This document shows, in pieces, positions 44,403 through 55,690 of a stretch of DNA of 64,000 bases. The notes under the pieces were generated by a model. The model was not told the origin of the DNA and ran no database searches. It was given only the letters and a program-made list of their open reading frames with translations. The stretch's first letter is position 1. Each line of letters begins with the position of its first letter. This stretch comes from Bufo bufo. Lineage: Eukaryota; Chordata; Amphibia; Anura; Bufonidae. The stretch lies in the NCBI RefSeq assembly GCF_905171765.1, contig NC_053390.1, positions 516,546,852-516,610,851 of the forward strand. The letters are read 5' to 3'. The translations under genes and the position numbers were made by a program.

Positions 44403-46120
44403 CTCCTTCAGGACCCTGCCATTTTTCACCTTAAGGACCAGGCCATTTTTTGCATATCTGACATGTGTCACTTTATATGGTGATAACTTTAAAATGCTTT
44501 TACTTATCCAAGCCATTCTGAGATTTTTTTCTCGTCACATATTGTACTTCATCACATGAGTGGTAAATTTGAGTCAAAATATTTCATTTTTATTTATTAA
44601 AACAATACCAAATTTACCAAAATTTGGAAAAATTAGCAATTTTAAAAATTTTAATTTCTCTGCTTTTAAAACAGATAGTGACACCTCCTAAAATAATTAT
44701 TACTTTACATTTCCCATATGTCTACTTCATGTTTGGATCATTTTGTAAATTACCTTTTCTTTTTTTGGGACGTTAGAAGGCTTAGAAGTTTAGAAGCAAA
44801 TCTTAAAATTTTTAAGAAAATTTCCAAAACCCAATTTTTAAGGACCAGTTCAGGTCTGAAGTCACTTTGTTGGGCTTACATAACAGAAACCACCCATAAA
44901 TTGCCACATTTTAGAAACTACACCCCTCAAGGTATTCAAAACAGATTTTCAAAAATGTAGGTGTTCCACAAGAATTAAAGGAAAATGTAGATGAAATTTC
45001 AGAATCTCACTTTTTTGGGCAGATTTTCCATTTAATCAATTTTTTCCAGTAACAAAGCAAGAGTTAACAACCAAACAAAACTCAATATTTATTACCCTTT
45101 ATTAACAGAAACACCCCATATGTGGTCGTAAACTGCTGTACGGGCACACGGCAGGGCGCAGAAGGAAAGAAATGGCATATGTTTTTTGGAGGGCAGATTT
45201 CACTGGGATAATTTTAACTTGCCATGTCACATTTGAAGACCCCCCTAATGCACCCTAGAGTAGAAACACCAAAAAAGTGACCCCATTTTGGAAACTACGG
45301 GATAAGGTGGCAGTTTTGTTGGTACATATGATTTTTGGTTGCTCTAGATTACACTTTTTGTGAGGCAAGGTAACAAAAAAATAGCTGTTTTGGCACCGTT
45401 TTTATTTTTTACAATGTTCATCTGACAGGTTAGATCATGTGCTATTTTTATAGAGCAGGTTGTTACGGACGCGACAATACCAAATATGACTTTTTGATGG
45501 CTCAGTATTACACTTTTTGTTATATAAGGTGACAAAAAAGGGCTTTTTGACACAGCTTTTTTTATTTTTTTTACGGTGTTCATCTGAGGGGTTAGGTCAT
45601 GTGATATTTTTAGACAGCAGGTTGTTATGGATGCGCAATACCTAATATGTCTACTTTTTTTTATTTATTTAAGTTTTACACAATAAATGCATGTTTTGAA
45701 ACAAAACAATCGTGTTTTAGTGTTTCCATATTCTGAGTGCCATACCTTTTTTATTTTTTGGGCGATTGTCTTAGGCAGGGTCTCATTTTTTGAGGGAGGA
45801 GATAACAGTTTGATTGGTACTATTTTGGGGGGCATACGCATTTTTGATCGCTTAGTGTTGCGCTTTTTGTGTTGTAAGGTGACAAAAAAATTGGTGTTTG
45901 AGCACAGTTTTTATTTTATTTTAACTACGTCGTTCAGGTGAGGGGGTGGATCATGTGATATTTTTATAGCGCCAGTCGTTCCGGACGCGGCAATATAAAA
46001 TATGTCTGTTTTTCTTTTCTTTTTAACAATTTTGTGTGTTTTTATTTTGGGATTTATTTTTTTACTTGAAGCTTTATTTTTTTAATTATGAAAAACACCT
46101 TTTTTTTACTTTTTATTTTT
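44403..46120. mobile_element. Right-truncated long TTAA-type element
   Basis: It begins near CTCCTTCAGGACCCTGCC (TTAT just before) and follows the same order of modules as 7186-10136: the TCACTTTATATGGTGATAAC block, CACCCCTCAAGGTATTCAAA (44925), GTGGTCGTAAACTGCTGTAC (45121) and the GGTTGTTACGGACGCGACAA block (45460), then two more related modules. The GC-rich right end and TTAA are missing, so it ends by truncation near 46120. Confidence 0.75.
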
Positions 46121-47904
46121 AAAAGTTACCCATGAGAATGCCATTACTTTAAATTACACGTGAGTCACTGTATGCAGTCACCTGAGTTAGTGTGGGGAAC
46201 CAAATTCTGGTACTCTTGATACTAATCTAATTTACCATTCTGAAATGAGCTCTTGGAGTAGTTGCAATCTTTCTGTAAGAACTAATCTTTTGTCCAACTA
46301 TTAATGGTGAAGTTGCCAGCCAACATTTCTTACTCATTTCTCAAACAGAGCGGCAGTTATAATATTCTGCAGAATAGTAAGAGTTTTATTGATTCACACT
46401 TTCAGCTGCAGCTCTCCATTGCAGTAATATTGTAATCTAGATTTCTTAAGAGATTTAAAGGGGACATTTAACGTATGAAACTCTGTCACTGTTTGTACAT
46501 ATATTGAGGATTTACTGTGGACAAATGTGAGGCCTCAGAAGAAAAAACAAGCTACTATACAAGATATAAATCAATTTACTGGTACCCCTAAAGAAAAATA
46601 CATCCTATTTTCAGATGTAATTCTCACTTTCAGCAAAAAGCTGATGATTAGCAAAATCTTCTACTCTGCCCCGAAATAATTGTAAAAAAGGTCCAGGGAG
46701 CTGAGATTTAGGGTGCTGTTCAATGCAATGAACTGGTTCTTTAGGTGTAACATGTTGATACAGAGGGAAAAAGTAGTGACCATTTTTTTTCTGACCAATA
46801 AAATAGGATTAAGGAAAAAAAAAATTTTACCTTGCCGAGGAACTATACTAGTCAGGAAAAGAAGATTAATGGTGACTACCATGCTCCCATCACATCACAG
46901 GCGGCTTTAAAGATAGCTGAGGCAAGTAACATGCAGAACAGCACCCTGAGGTTACCTACACCTAGGTGTCTGTCTCTAAACAGAACTGCCTCACGGATTT
47001 TCATGTGGATTTCTCTGCCTTTCTACACCAAACCCGCATCAAAATCCGGATGTGTTACTTGCAGATTTTAGAAAATATACGCCAAGTATACATGGCATTT
47101 GTCAAACTTCATTCACTTTGCTGGTACTGTATTACGCTGCAGTTTTTGGGCACATAAATATGTGTGTACAAAAATGTGTGCAATATGAAACGTGTGCATA
47201 TAGCCTAAAGGTGCCCATACACACTAGGTAAATGTCATCTGAACTCAACAGCTTTGCGATGGCCTATAAAACCTTGTTGGTTTCAGTAAAAACGATAGTA
47301 AACGATCTTCTCATTTCTGCCCCTCTCCCATCACCACTAGAGAAGAAGCCCAGGAAATCTCCAATGAACAGCTTCTGGGAAAATTCCAAGACTAAGCTGG
47401 CCAATAAACTGTCCCCAACCCGTGGCTCTGCCTAAAACTACTACTGGAAACTACTGGAGCACCAAAAGACGCAGCTTCTTCCTACTGATAACTGGCACTG
47501 TCAGGCATCGTTCTGCAGACTCTGCCTTTACACTGTAGTTATCAAAGGGTGTTGCAGTCTTCAAGCGGGAGACATTTGCTATTTGACTGTGGATCGCCTT
47601 GTTGAAGTACATGGTTTGCACACTAACAATGTGAGGTACCATTTTCATTGGTAGCCTAAAGGTGTATGTGCATATAGATATGAAGAGGCCGTGATAGTGC
47701 TGCTATGTATGCTCCCATGGTGCGGGCCACCAGAGAGGTCGGCGCTTTTTCCTATAGTGTACAAGTATGGTCACCGCTGCTGGACTGGAGAGGTGGGCAT
47801 AACCCCTACATATGACCAGTATATAATGTGAAGGAAAACTGAATCAAGCCAGCAAAGGAGGTGATATGGACAATTACATTACATTAGTAAGGGCCTTGTA
47901 TTAG
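46121..47904. other. Non-coding stretch, no gene seen
   Basis: AT-rich intronic sequence. 46960-47210 has words like those of Harbinger-like MITEs (CACGGATTTTCATGTGG, AAACCCGCATCAAAATCCGG), but no ends can be drawn. The four short frames have no recognised content. Confidence 0.4.
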
Positions 47905-48028
47905 ATGTTTTCCAAGACTTAAATACTAATGACCTATCCTCTGGATAGGTGATCTAGATCTCTGATGTCGAACCCCCACCTACCAGGTACTGAGGACCTA
48001 TCCAGTATTTAAATCTTGGAGAACCCTT
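47905..48028. mobile_element. Short TTAA-type MITE, relative of 11166-11484
   Basis: Ends ATGTTTTCCAAGACTTAAAT and ATTTAAATCTTGGAGAACCC are inverted, and both subterminal regions have GACCTATCC-type words as in 11166-11484. The right flank is TTAA and the left flank TTAG. Non-coding. Confidence 0.65.
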
Positions 48029-48795
48029 TTAACTTTGTCTACATGATAAATGCCATTTGCTGAAGTGAGACAACCCCTTTAAAGGCGATTGCCTTCTTTA
48101 AGCTATAGTTGCAAAGCAAGGCATTTCGTATTAATGTTCCTCAAGTTAAATTATGGCTGACAGTTTGAGTCACCTTTCTGGTCACAGTAAAAGACTAAAG
48201 ATCTGAGGTTCTCTTTAGTAAAATATTATTCACACATGAACAAGTGCACTTGTATATGAAATGGTTAGGTCGCAATGCTGTATAGCGGTTTATATATGGA
48301 AATATTGGAGCTAGCTAGCAACTTTGAACATGTATCTGACCATTTATTTAACCTGTCAAAAACAAGGTCCTTACAACTTTATATAACTATGCATAGGAAA
48401 CAAAAGAAATGAATAAAAAACCTTCAAATATCCACTATGAAACAGCTTTAGCCCCATTAAATTGTTTACAAACAACTGAAAATGGAATAAAATAACATAT
48501 GTTGTAATGCCTAACCAATTGCTTGCCACTCCTGTGCAGATGCTTCGCTGCTCCCTCGGTGGTCTCTGCTTAGCCAGCTCCAGTGTCATTCTATTGGCTA
48601 GGAATGTTACCGCCATGCTAATCAGTGGCCACATCGGTGACCTCAGGGGTGTTGACACATCTACGCTACAGCAGGAGAACAAGGAAGTGTCCATAAAGGA
48701 ACCACAGGGGATTGGTAAGGTGAGGTTTAATCCTTTTGTTATTTTCTAACATTTGTTAGCGGTTGGTGTCTCATAAAAACCAATTGCCCTATTAG
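48029..48795. other. Non-coding stretch
   Basis: No gene seen. The frames around 48371-48749 have no recognised content. Confidence 0.35.
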
Positions 48796-48852
48796 TACAG
48801 TACAGTAAAATGTGGAAAAAAATGCTGCAAAGAAAGCGAAATTTAAATCATA

Positions 48853-49290
48853 TCAATAATTGGTGTGACCAAGCTTTGCCTTCAAAAAAGCATAAATTCT
48901 TCTAGGTATACTTGCACACAATTTTTGAAGGAACTTGGCAGGGAGGTTGTTCGAGAAATTTAGGAGAACTAACCACAGATCTTCTATGGATGTAGGCTTC
49001 CTAAAATCCTTCTGTCTTTTCATGTAATCCCAGATGGAGTCGATGACGTTGAGATTGGGGTTCGGTGGGGGCCAGATAATCACTTTCAGGACTCCTTATT
49101 CTTTTTTACACTAAGGATAGTTCCTCATGACATCGGCTGTATGTTTGGGGTCGTTATCCAGCTGCAGAATAAATATGAAGCCAATAGATGGCTCCCTGAT
49201 GTTTTTGCATGGTGGATAAGTATCTGTCTTGATTTCTAAACATTGAGGACACCATTAAACCTGACCAAACCGCCAATTCCATTAGCTGAA
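48853..49290 (-). pseudogene. Tc1 transposase 3' half, minus-strand piece
   Basis: On the minus strand a region reading FILQLDNDPKHTADVMRNY (second catalytic Asp) is followed by two stops, and then by an open frame to 48853 with WPPPNPNLNVIDSIWDYMKR (third catalytic position, Asp in place of Glu) and the C-terminus ending KLGHTNY. Upstream (49240-49290) is the start of this half, reading VNGVLN-type sequence degraded. Dead. Confidence 0.8.
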
Positions 49291-49294
49291 AACT

Positions 49295-50080
49295 TTGTAC
49301 AGCAGATGAAAGATACATCATACTTCCACTTTGAAATCAGAAGATGTCCAGCAATGCCATCAGCTCAGAACTGGCAGAGACCAGCGGGGCCCAGATACAC
49401 CCATCTACTGTTTGGAGAAGTCTGGCTAGAAGTGGACTACATGGAAGCCTTGCAGCTAAAAAGCCCTACCTTTGACATGGAAACAAGGCCCAGTGACTCA
49501 ACTAGGCACAAAAACATAGTAACTGGGGTGTGGAAAAATGGCAGCAGGTGCTCTCGACTAATGGGTCAAAATTTGAAATACTTGGCTGTAACTGGTACAA
49601 TAAGTGTCTGCAGGCAACACTGAAGCATGGTGAAGGTTCCTTGCAAGTTTCGGGCTGCATTTCACCAGACAGAGTTGGGGATTTGTTAAGAAATAATGGT
49701 GTCCTCAATTCTGAGAAATACAGGCAGATATTTATCATTCAGGACTATTAGGGAGGCGTCTGATTGGCTCCCAAATATCCAGCCAAAGTCCATCATAACT
49801 ATCTTCAATGTAAAGAAGAACAAGGAGTCTTGGAAGTAATGATATGGCCCCCACAGAGCCCTGATCTCAACATCATCTAGTCTGTCTGGGATTACATGTA
49901 GAGACAGTAAGATTTCAGAAAGCCTTCATCTACAGAAGATCTGTGATTAGTTCTCCAAGATGTTTGGAACAACCTCTCTGCTGAGTTACTTCAAAAACGA
50001 AGTGCAACTGCACCTAGAAGAATTGATGTTGTTTTGAAGGCAAAGGGGATCATGCCAAATATTGATTGTTGTTAGATTTC
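49295..50080 (+). pseudogene. Tc1 transposase, plus-strand piece
   Basis: The frame retains GPRYTHLLFGEVWLEVDYME-like DNA-binding and linker sequence, then NGSKFEILG where the first catalytic Asp should be (lost), EGSLQVSGCIS, and LNSEKYRQIF. After a stop near 49751 decayed remnants of WPPQSPDLN and WDYM follow with further stops. It is more diverged than the minus-strand piece. Confidence 0.8.
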
Positions 50081-50298
50081 TCTGTGGTTCATTCACTTTG
50101 TATTTTGTGAACTTAAAAAAATGAACTATTAACCCTTGCATTTTTTTTTAAATTCATAATTTGCTCCATTTATCCATACCTAAAACTTTTGCACAGTACT
50201 GTACATGCTTGGAACTTTCTCCGTGAGCCACATGGGATAGCCACAAACAAACCACCCCTTACTCTGGCAAACTTGAGCAATCAATGTATTTGTACATG

Positions 50299-50613
50299 CA
50301 GGGGCGTAGCTAAAGGTTCATGGGCCCTGATGCAAGAGTTCAGCTTGGGCCCCCCTTCCCTCATTGCTTTATGGCCAGGGGCAGGGAAGCACATTGCCTT
50401 CCTGCTGCCTGAGGCAAAAATTTAAACCCCACCCCCCCACCATGCCAAATTCTTGACCTAACACCTTCCCTCCAGCCAGAGGTGTAACTTGACCAGCATG
50501 CACCTTCTATAAAACAGGTGTCTTCTCATGTGGTACAAGGGTCTTTGGGGCCCCTCAGGCTCCTGGGCCCGGTAGCGACTGCTACCTCTGCACCCCCTAT
50601 AGCTACGCCCCTG
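50299..50613. mobile_element. hAT MITE, 315 bp, with perfect 8-bp TSD
   Basis: Starts CAGGGGCGTAGCTAAAGG and ends TATAGCTACGCCCCTG. The 8-bp TGTACATG is present at both 50291-50298 and 50614-50621. CAGGGGCGTAGCTA is a classic hAT-type terminus. Non-coding. Confidence 0.92.
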
Positions 50614-50621
50614 TGTACATG

Positions 50622-51667
50622 TGTGGTACCAGCAGTGTGACATATCGATGTGTGTCGATTCCCCTGGCACGTTAAGCTGTTTGTGAGAAGCGGGATCTTC
50701 AATCTGAAAAGATGTAGTTTTAGGGTGCTGGCAAACAGTGCAGTTCTGACATGCATTCATGATGCAGTTTTCAATTTAGCCAGTTTAGCAGCCTCATTAA
50801 AACCTGGTGTTCTGCATAGTGGAACTGATTTAATTAATTTCAGTTAGCTACAATAAAAAGCTGCATCCTGAATGCATGTCAAAACAGTGCTGTGTGCTGG
50901 TACCCTTAATGATAACATCCCTATTAAGTCTACTACACATATTTAATGTTGGGAGTCACTAGAAAGGGGACACAATTAAAATGCTTTGAGCTGGACTCAT
51001 TGTTATTTACAGGGGTAAAACCAAAGGTACCTGTAAATGTTTTTCACAGTATTGATTTAGTTTAGCTTATTTCCAAAATAACTTCGCTCTTTTTGCTGTA
51101 TGTATGTATGTTGCAGCAATTGACTGGAACATAATGGGGTCAACTGATCAATGTATTTACACCGAAGCCATTGGTGTATAGGTAAATTCCAAATTCATGA
51201 AGACCCAGCAGCACTTTTTCCAACACATAAAATAAAAGTAGGTAATGCTTCACAGTCAGACATAGCTTTAATGGGAATTTCTCGCCTGCGGTACATTTTT
51301 TTTTTTTTTTACGAATTAGTATCAGATATTAAAACGTTTTTCAATCCATTTTTATTTTCTGATAGTATATTTTATATTTCTATTTTCTGGTGTACATGAT
51401 TATGGGGGTTGTCATGTTGCTTGAGTTGTTAACAGCATTTAGAGATATGTTTTACAACAGCCACTTGGACCACAGGCACAATGGGCAGGAGCTGAGCTCA
51501 CCAACTTATATTGGCCTGTGTAGTTAAGCTGTGACATCACCTATTATGAAAGGTGGATCCTGTGCGATCTATATAAAGATATTACTTGTCATTATAATCC
51601 TGCCAGTGATGATAATAATATGACTGCTGACAAGTGATCTACAAAGAAGATGAAGTCTTACATATTA
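50622..51667. other. Non-coding stretch
   Basis: No transposon ends, RNA genes or exons seen, apart from a T-run at 51297-51310. Confidence 0.35.
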
Positions 51668-51671
51668 TTAA

Positions 51672-51955
51672 AAGGGTTATCCGACCCCTGAAATGCCCCC
51701 CCCCCCTTCATGTGCCCAGGCCCTTCACGCAGGTTGTACTTACCTTACTCTCCGGGTGATGCTAGAGAGGCTTGTTCCAGTCACACCTGTCATTGGCTGC
51801 ACCCCCCCGCCCGATATTTTCATCCGCCAGAAGGGGAGATACACTGGCGGCCGCGCGGGCTTTAGAAGCAACGTGGGTTTCGGGAAGCAAGGTAAGTACA
51901 TTGTGTGTGGGGGCCTGGGCATATGGCGGGGCATTTCAAGGGTCGGATAACCTCT
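51672..51955. mobile_element. TTAA-flanked MITE, 284 bp
   Basis: TTAA at 51668-51671 and 51956-51959. Ends AAGGGTTATCCGACCCCTGA and AAGGGTCGGATAACCTCT are inverted. A GC-rich middle. Non-coding. Confidence 0.8.
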
Positions 51956-51959
51956 TTAA

Positions 51960-52564
51960 GCTTAGAGGCCAAGGAAAAGGTAAACAAAATCATGAACAAT
52001 TCTTAAAAATAGGTTTAAAATTAAAATATGGTTAAAAAATATGTAATTTTCTGATGACAACTGCTTTAGGGAAGACCAAAAATTGTACATGGTCATGTGC
52101 ACGAGGCCTCAAAGAAGAATCTATTCAGGCAATCTTAGTAATAATTGATATTAGCATTAAAATGCACCTAGTTATTAAAGACCAGCAGCTAATTTATCCA
52201 TTCTGAAATTCCAGCTGCATTTCCACATGCATCCAAAGCCACAACTAGAATCTGTGATTTTACAGTGTTTTTAGGCTTGCAGAGCAGATTGCAGCTTTAC
52301 TACAATGTCAATACGAATTGCTAAGTAGGGATGGTGATTTAAACCACAGCATATCTGTCTTCTGCTGTAACAGAGAGATTATCACAGCTGAAGGCATGGT
52401 GGGTAAAGCAGCTGAAAGATCAGGATCTATGAGTCTGCATTTTGTCTTCAAAGCTCAGCTAATACACAATACTTCAAAGGTTTCTACATCTAGATAAAGG
52501 AAAACAATTTACTGTCCAGCAGCAGCATATAGACGTAGTTTGTATTTGACATGTCAATTCAGTC
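51960..52564. other. Non-coding stretch
   Basis: No feature identified. Confidence 0.35.
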
Positions 52565-52567
52565 TAA

Positions 52568-52852
52568 GGCCTCATGCACACGTTTTTCCTCGGCCTCCGT
52601 TCCGTTTTTTTTGCGGATAGGATGGGGACCCATTCATTTCAATGGGTCAGCAAAAAAATGTCCGTGTTTCCCTTCAGCAAAAAAAATAGTGCACGTCCTA
52701 CTTTTTTCACATTTGCGGAAAAGGATAGGCATTTATTACAAGGGATCTGTGGAAAAAAACAGATCCTCCAAAAAAAACGGATGTCGCATCCATTTTTTTT
52801 AGCGGACGCACAATTTGCGGACGCAAAAAACAACTGTCGTGTGCATGAGGCC
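52568..52852. mobile_element. PIF/Harbinger-like MITE, 285 bp
   Basis: Ends GGCCTCATGCACACG and CGTGTGCATGAGGCC are exact inverted repeats, with TAA on both sides (52565-52567, 52853-52855). The two overlapping plus-strand frames across it have no function. Confidence 0.88.
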
Positions 52853-52855
52853 TAA

Positions 52856-53233
52856 AGCTGGATTTACACAGCCTGAAGTTCGGGCCGAATTATCGGGAAC
52901 AGACGAATGGTCGTTCCCGATAATCTGCCTGTCTAAAGGTGCCGCCGACCACCAGATGAACGAGCGAAACACTCGTTCATCAGATGACATGATCTAAGGT
53001 GCAGACATCCCAATGATGATTTCTGCAGCAGATTGTGATGTCAAAACAGTGATCTCCTGCCCAGAAACAATGCAGCTGTATGAGGGTAACTGATAGCGGC
53101 AGCCATTGCTCATCATACTGTGAAGGTGCCATCACAATTAAATGCAGCGCTTCACCTCCACTAACGAGCAGGCAGTTATCAAGAAGGAAAGCTTGCTTCC
53201 TGACAATCGTCTCCACATCAGTGTAAATGCGCC
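52856..53233. mobile_element. Probable Harbinger-like MITE adjoining the previous one
   Basis: GCTGGATTTACACAGCCTGA at left and ATCAGTGTAAATGCGCC followed by TTA at right resemble the terminal pattern of the family. The subterminal pair ATTATCGGGAAC and GTTCCCGATAAT (52890-52924) is a perfect inverted repeat. The ends pair poorly, so it is an old copy. Confidence 0.5.
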
Positions 53234-53301
53234 TTAATACATCCCTATGCCACGCTATTCCTGAATTCTAAGTTACATGCAGTCCCTTACATATAGTTAA
53301 A

Positions 53302-53495
53302 GGGGTTGTCCATTCATCTTTTCTCTTTTAGGAATAGTGTCCATATTAGCTATAGGCTCTAGTACTACAGCTTGTGCCCATTCACTGGAATGGAGATGAG
53401 CTGCAATACAAGGCATAACCTAAGGAAGAGTGGTGCTGTTTCGGAGGGGAGTTGTCTTTAGGAAAAATCATTATCTTAATCCTGGCTAACCCATG
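53302..53495. mobile_element. TTAA-type MITE remnant
   Basis: TTAA followed by AGGGGTTGTCCATTCATC is the left end of a family that usually ends with the inverse; the right end here (AATCCTGGCTAACCC) is diverged. Non-coding. Confidence 0.4.
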
Positions 53496-53576
53496 GGATA
53501 CAAGCTACTTCTTCAAATTCTATATAATAGAGAAATACAAAAACTGAAAACAAAATATTCTAGTAAATTCTTATAA

Positions 53577-53688
53577 ACATGGGAGAACATACAAACTCCA
53601 TGCATATGTTGTCCTTGGTCGGATTCGAACCTAGGACCCCTGCGATGCAAGGCACCAGTGCTAACCACTGAGCCACCGGGTTGCCCGT
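53577..53688 (-). mobile_element. tRNA-derived SINE, V-SINE type
   Basis: On the minus strand a tRNA-like head runs from 53688: A box TGGCTCAGTGGTTAG (53675-53661) and B box GGTTCGAATCC (53631-53621), then the conserved ATGGAGTTTGTATGTTCTCC tail characteristic of V-SINEs and their relatives. It is 5'-complete but short at the 3' end. No tRNA function is expected because the tRNA head cannot form a normal acceptor stem. Confidence 0.85.
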
Positions 53689-54230
53689 TCACAAAGACAA
53701 TAATTTTCTTAAGAAAAAACAGCAATGGTTATTTTGCTTCTGAAATGGCTTACAATCAAGATTACCTATCTTCTATTGGATAAGATAACAGTGATATGGT
53801 ATTCTGTGAAATGACCATTATATTTTAACAGACAAAAAGATGTAATTTTTTTTCCAATCTAGATAGTGGCATTTTCACATCAATGTTTTTTTTTTCTGTT
53901 GCTTTTTTTGCAAGCACTTTTCTTGCTGTCTAGAACATTTCAACCCCACTATAAAACATAAAAATCTGTCAGAATTTGTCAGGATCCACTTGAAAATGGA
54001 AGCCATGGTGCTACTGTGCACAGCATAATCCATTTCATTCCATGCAGGAAAAACAACAACATAGTTAACACTTGTAAATCAGTAAATGCTGTAAAGATGA
54101 ATCCTCAAGTGCTAGAAGCCTTAGCAACAGCATAGTTACATGCTAGCTGAGATAGCCATTCCAGCTCAGCATAAAAACAGCAGTAAAAATGCTGTTTCAA
54201 CAGGAAAAAGGTAGATAAAAGATTAAAAAA
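53689..54230. other. Non-coding stretch
   Basis: No feature identified. Confidence 0.35.
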
Positions 54231-54250
54231 AATATATATATATATATATA
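54231..54250. repeat. (AT)n microsatellite, first segment
   Basis: A run of about ten AT units at the left border of a Penelope-like fold-back. Further TA runs occur at 54551-54576 and 55522-55546, separated by two transposons, which suggests one microsatellite hit twice. Confidence 0.9.
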
Positions 54251-54550
54251 TTGTAAAAGTAAGCAAAGCAAAGGGCAGCACTCCGGACTTGGGTGAAGAA
54301 AAGTGGATCCTTTCTTACACGAAATACAACGTTTCAATTCACCTAAATGGAGCCTTTGTCAAGCTTTACAAAGGCTCCATTGAGGTGAGCTGAAATGTTG
54401 TATTTGGTGTAAGAAAGGATCCACTTTTCTTCATCCAAGCCCGGAGTGCTACCCTGTGCTTACTTTTACTACAATTGGCGGATTTGTTCATCCAGAATCT
54501 TATACAAGGACTTTGCACCTGGCATTTCAAAGTGCTGCTAACTTTTTACT
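54251..54550. mobile_element. Small Penelope-like fold-back insertion in a TA repeat
   Basis: The arms at 54251-54362 and 54367-54474 are inverted copies with scattered mismatches (TTGTAAAAGTAAGC and GCTTACTTTTACTACAA at the ends; GGCTCCAT near the tip). The right side has a 76-nt unpaired tail, as in the other Penelope-like copies. The tips read CTTGACAAAGGCTCC... TTGAAACGTTG, which resembles a hammerhead core in degenerate form. It is flanked by (TA)n on both sides, so a TSD cannot be measured. Confidence 0.6.
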
Positions 54551-54576
54551 TATATATATATATATATATATATATA

Positions 54577-55521
54577 CAGTACAGACCAGGTCCAAAAGTT
54601 TGGACACACCTTCTCATTCAAAGAGTTTTCTTTATTTTCATGACTATGAATGCATCAAAACTATGAATTAACACATGTGGAATTATATACATAACAAACA
54701 AGTGTGAAACAACTGAAAATATGTCATATTCTAGGTTCTTCAAAGTAGCCACCTTTTGCTTTGATTACTGCTTTGCACACTCTTGGCATTCTCTTGATGA
54801 GCTTCAAGAGGTAGTCCCCTGAAATGGTCTTCCAACAGTCTTGAAGGAGTTCCCAGAGATGCTTAGCACTTGTTGGCCCTTTTGCCTTCACTCTGCGGTC
54901 CAGCTCACCCCAAACCATCTCGATTGGCTTCAGGTCCGGTGACTGTGGAGGCCAGGTCATCTGGTGCAGCACCCCATCACTCTCCTTCATGTTCAAATAG
55001 CCCTTACTTTCAAAGTTTTCCCAATTTTTCGGCTGACTGACAGACCTTCATTTCTTAAAGTAATGATGGCCACTCGTTTTTCTTTACTTAGCTGCTTTTT
55101 TCTTGCCATAATACAAATTCTAACAGTCTATTCAGTAGGACTATCAGCTGTGTATCCACCTGACTTTTCCTCAACGCAACTGATGGTCCCAACCCCATTT
55201 AGAAGGCAAGAAATCCCACTTATTAAACCTGACAGGGCACACCTGTGAAGTGAAAACCATTTCAGGGGACTACCTCTTGAAGCTCATCAAGAGAATGCCA
55301 ATAGTGAGCAAAGCAGTAATCAAAGCAAAAGGTGGCTACTTTGAAGAACCTAGAATATGACATATTTTCAGTTGTTTCACACTTGTTTGTTATGTATATA
55401 ATTCCACATGTGTCAATTCATAGTTTTGATGCCTTCAGTGTGAATCTACAATTTTCATAGTCATGAAAATAAAGAAAACTCTTTGAATGAGAAGGTGTGT
55501 CCAAACTTTTGGTCTGTACTG
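54577..55521 (-). mobile_element. Tc1-like element with both ends from the 3' end
   Basis: Left CAGTACAGACC and right GGTCTGTACTG are inverted, with TA at both borders inside a (TA)n tract. After 54724 the minus strand carries the transposase C-terminus; from 55258 to 55381 the same C-terminal sequence (CTACCTCTTGAAGCTCATCA) is on the plus strand. The middle is the 5' leader and start codon on the minus strand. So the element has the transposase 3' end at both sides. Confidence 0.85.
54724..55109 (-). pseudogene. Tc1 transposase, N-terminus fused by deletion to C-terminus
   Basis: An ATG at 55109 starts MARKKQLSKEKRVAIITLRN, the normal N-terminus, but a deletion removes the rest of the DNA-binding domain and both catalytic Asp residues. 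It joins near 55000 to WPPQSPDLKPIEMVWGELDR (the Glu motif) and the C-terminus ending AKGGYFEEPRI. A stop near the junction separates the parts. Confidence 0.85.
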
Positions 55522-55690
55522 TATATATATATATATATATATATATACATACACACACACACTGTATTTTTTGCCCTATATATACACTGTACAGGTTTTA
55601 GAGAAGGAAATTAGGAAAAAAAATATTTCATCAGACCTCAGATCAGATCCCCAATGTAAATCAGACCTCAGCTCATACCCCCAATGTTAA

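Larger units (their letters stand above)
48796..50202. mobile_element. Inverted-composite Tc1-like element
   Basis: Both ends resemble the same Tc1 terminus (GTACAGTACAGTAAAATGTG at left, TTTTGCACAGTACTGTA at right). The left about 495 bp (to about 49290) is the 3' half of the element on the minus strand; the right about 910 bp is a longer, older-looking part on the plus strand. The join is near 49290. A normal Tc1 has one gene in one orientation, so this copy was rebuilt from two inverted pieces. Confidence 0.75.

Noticed and set aside
53577..53688. A functional tRNA gene
   Set aside because: A and B boxes are present, but the acceptor stem is not formed and the sequence continues into the conserved SINE tail.
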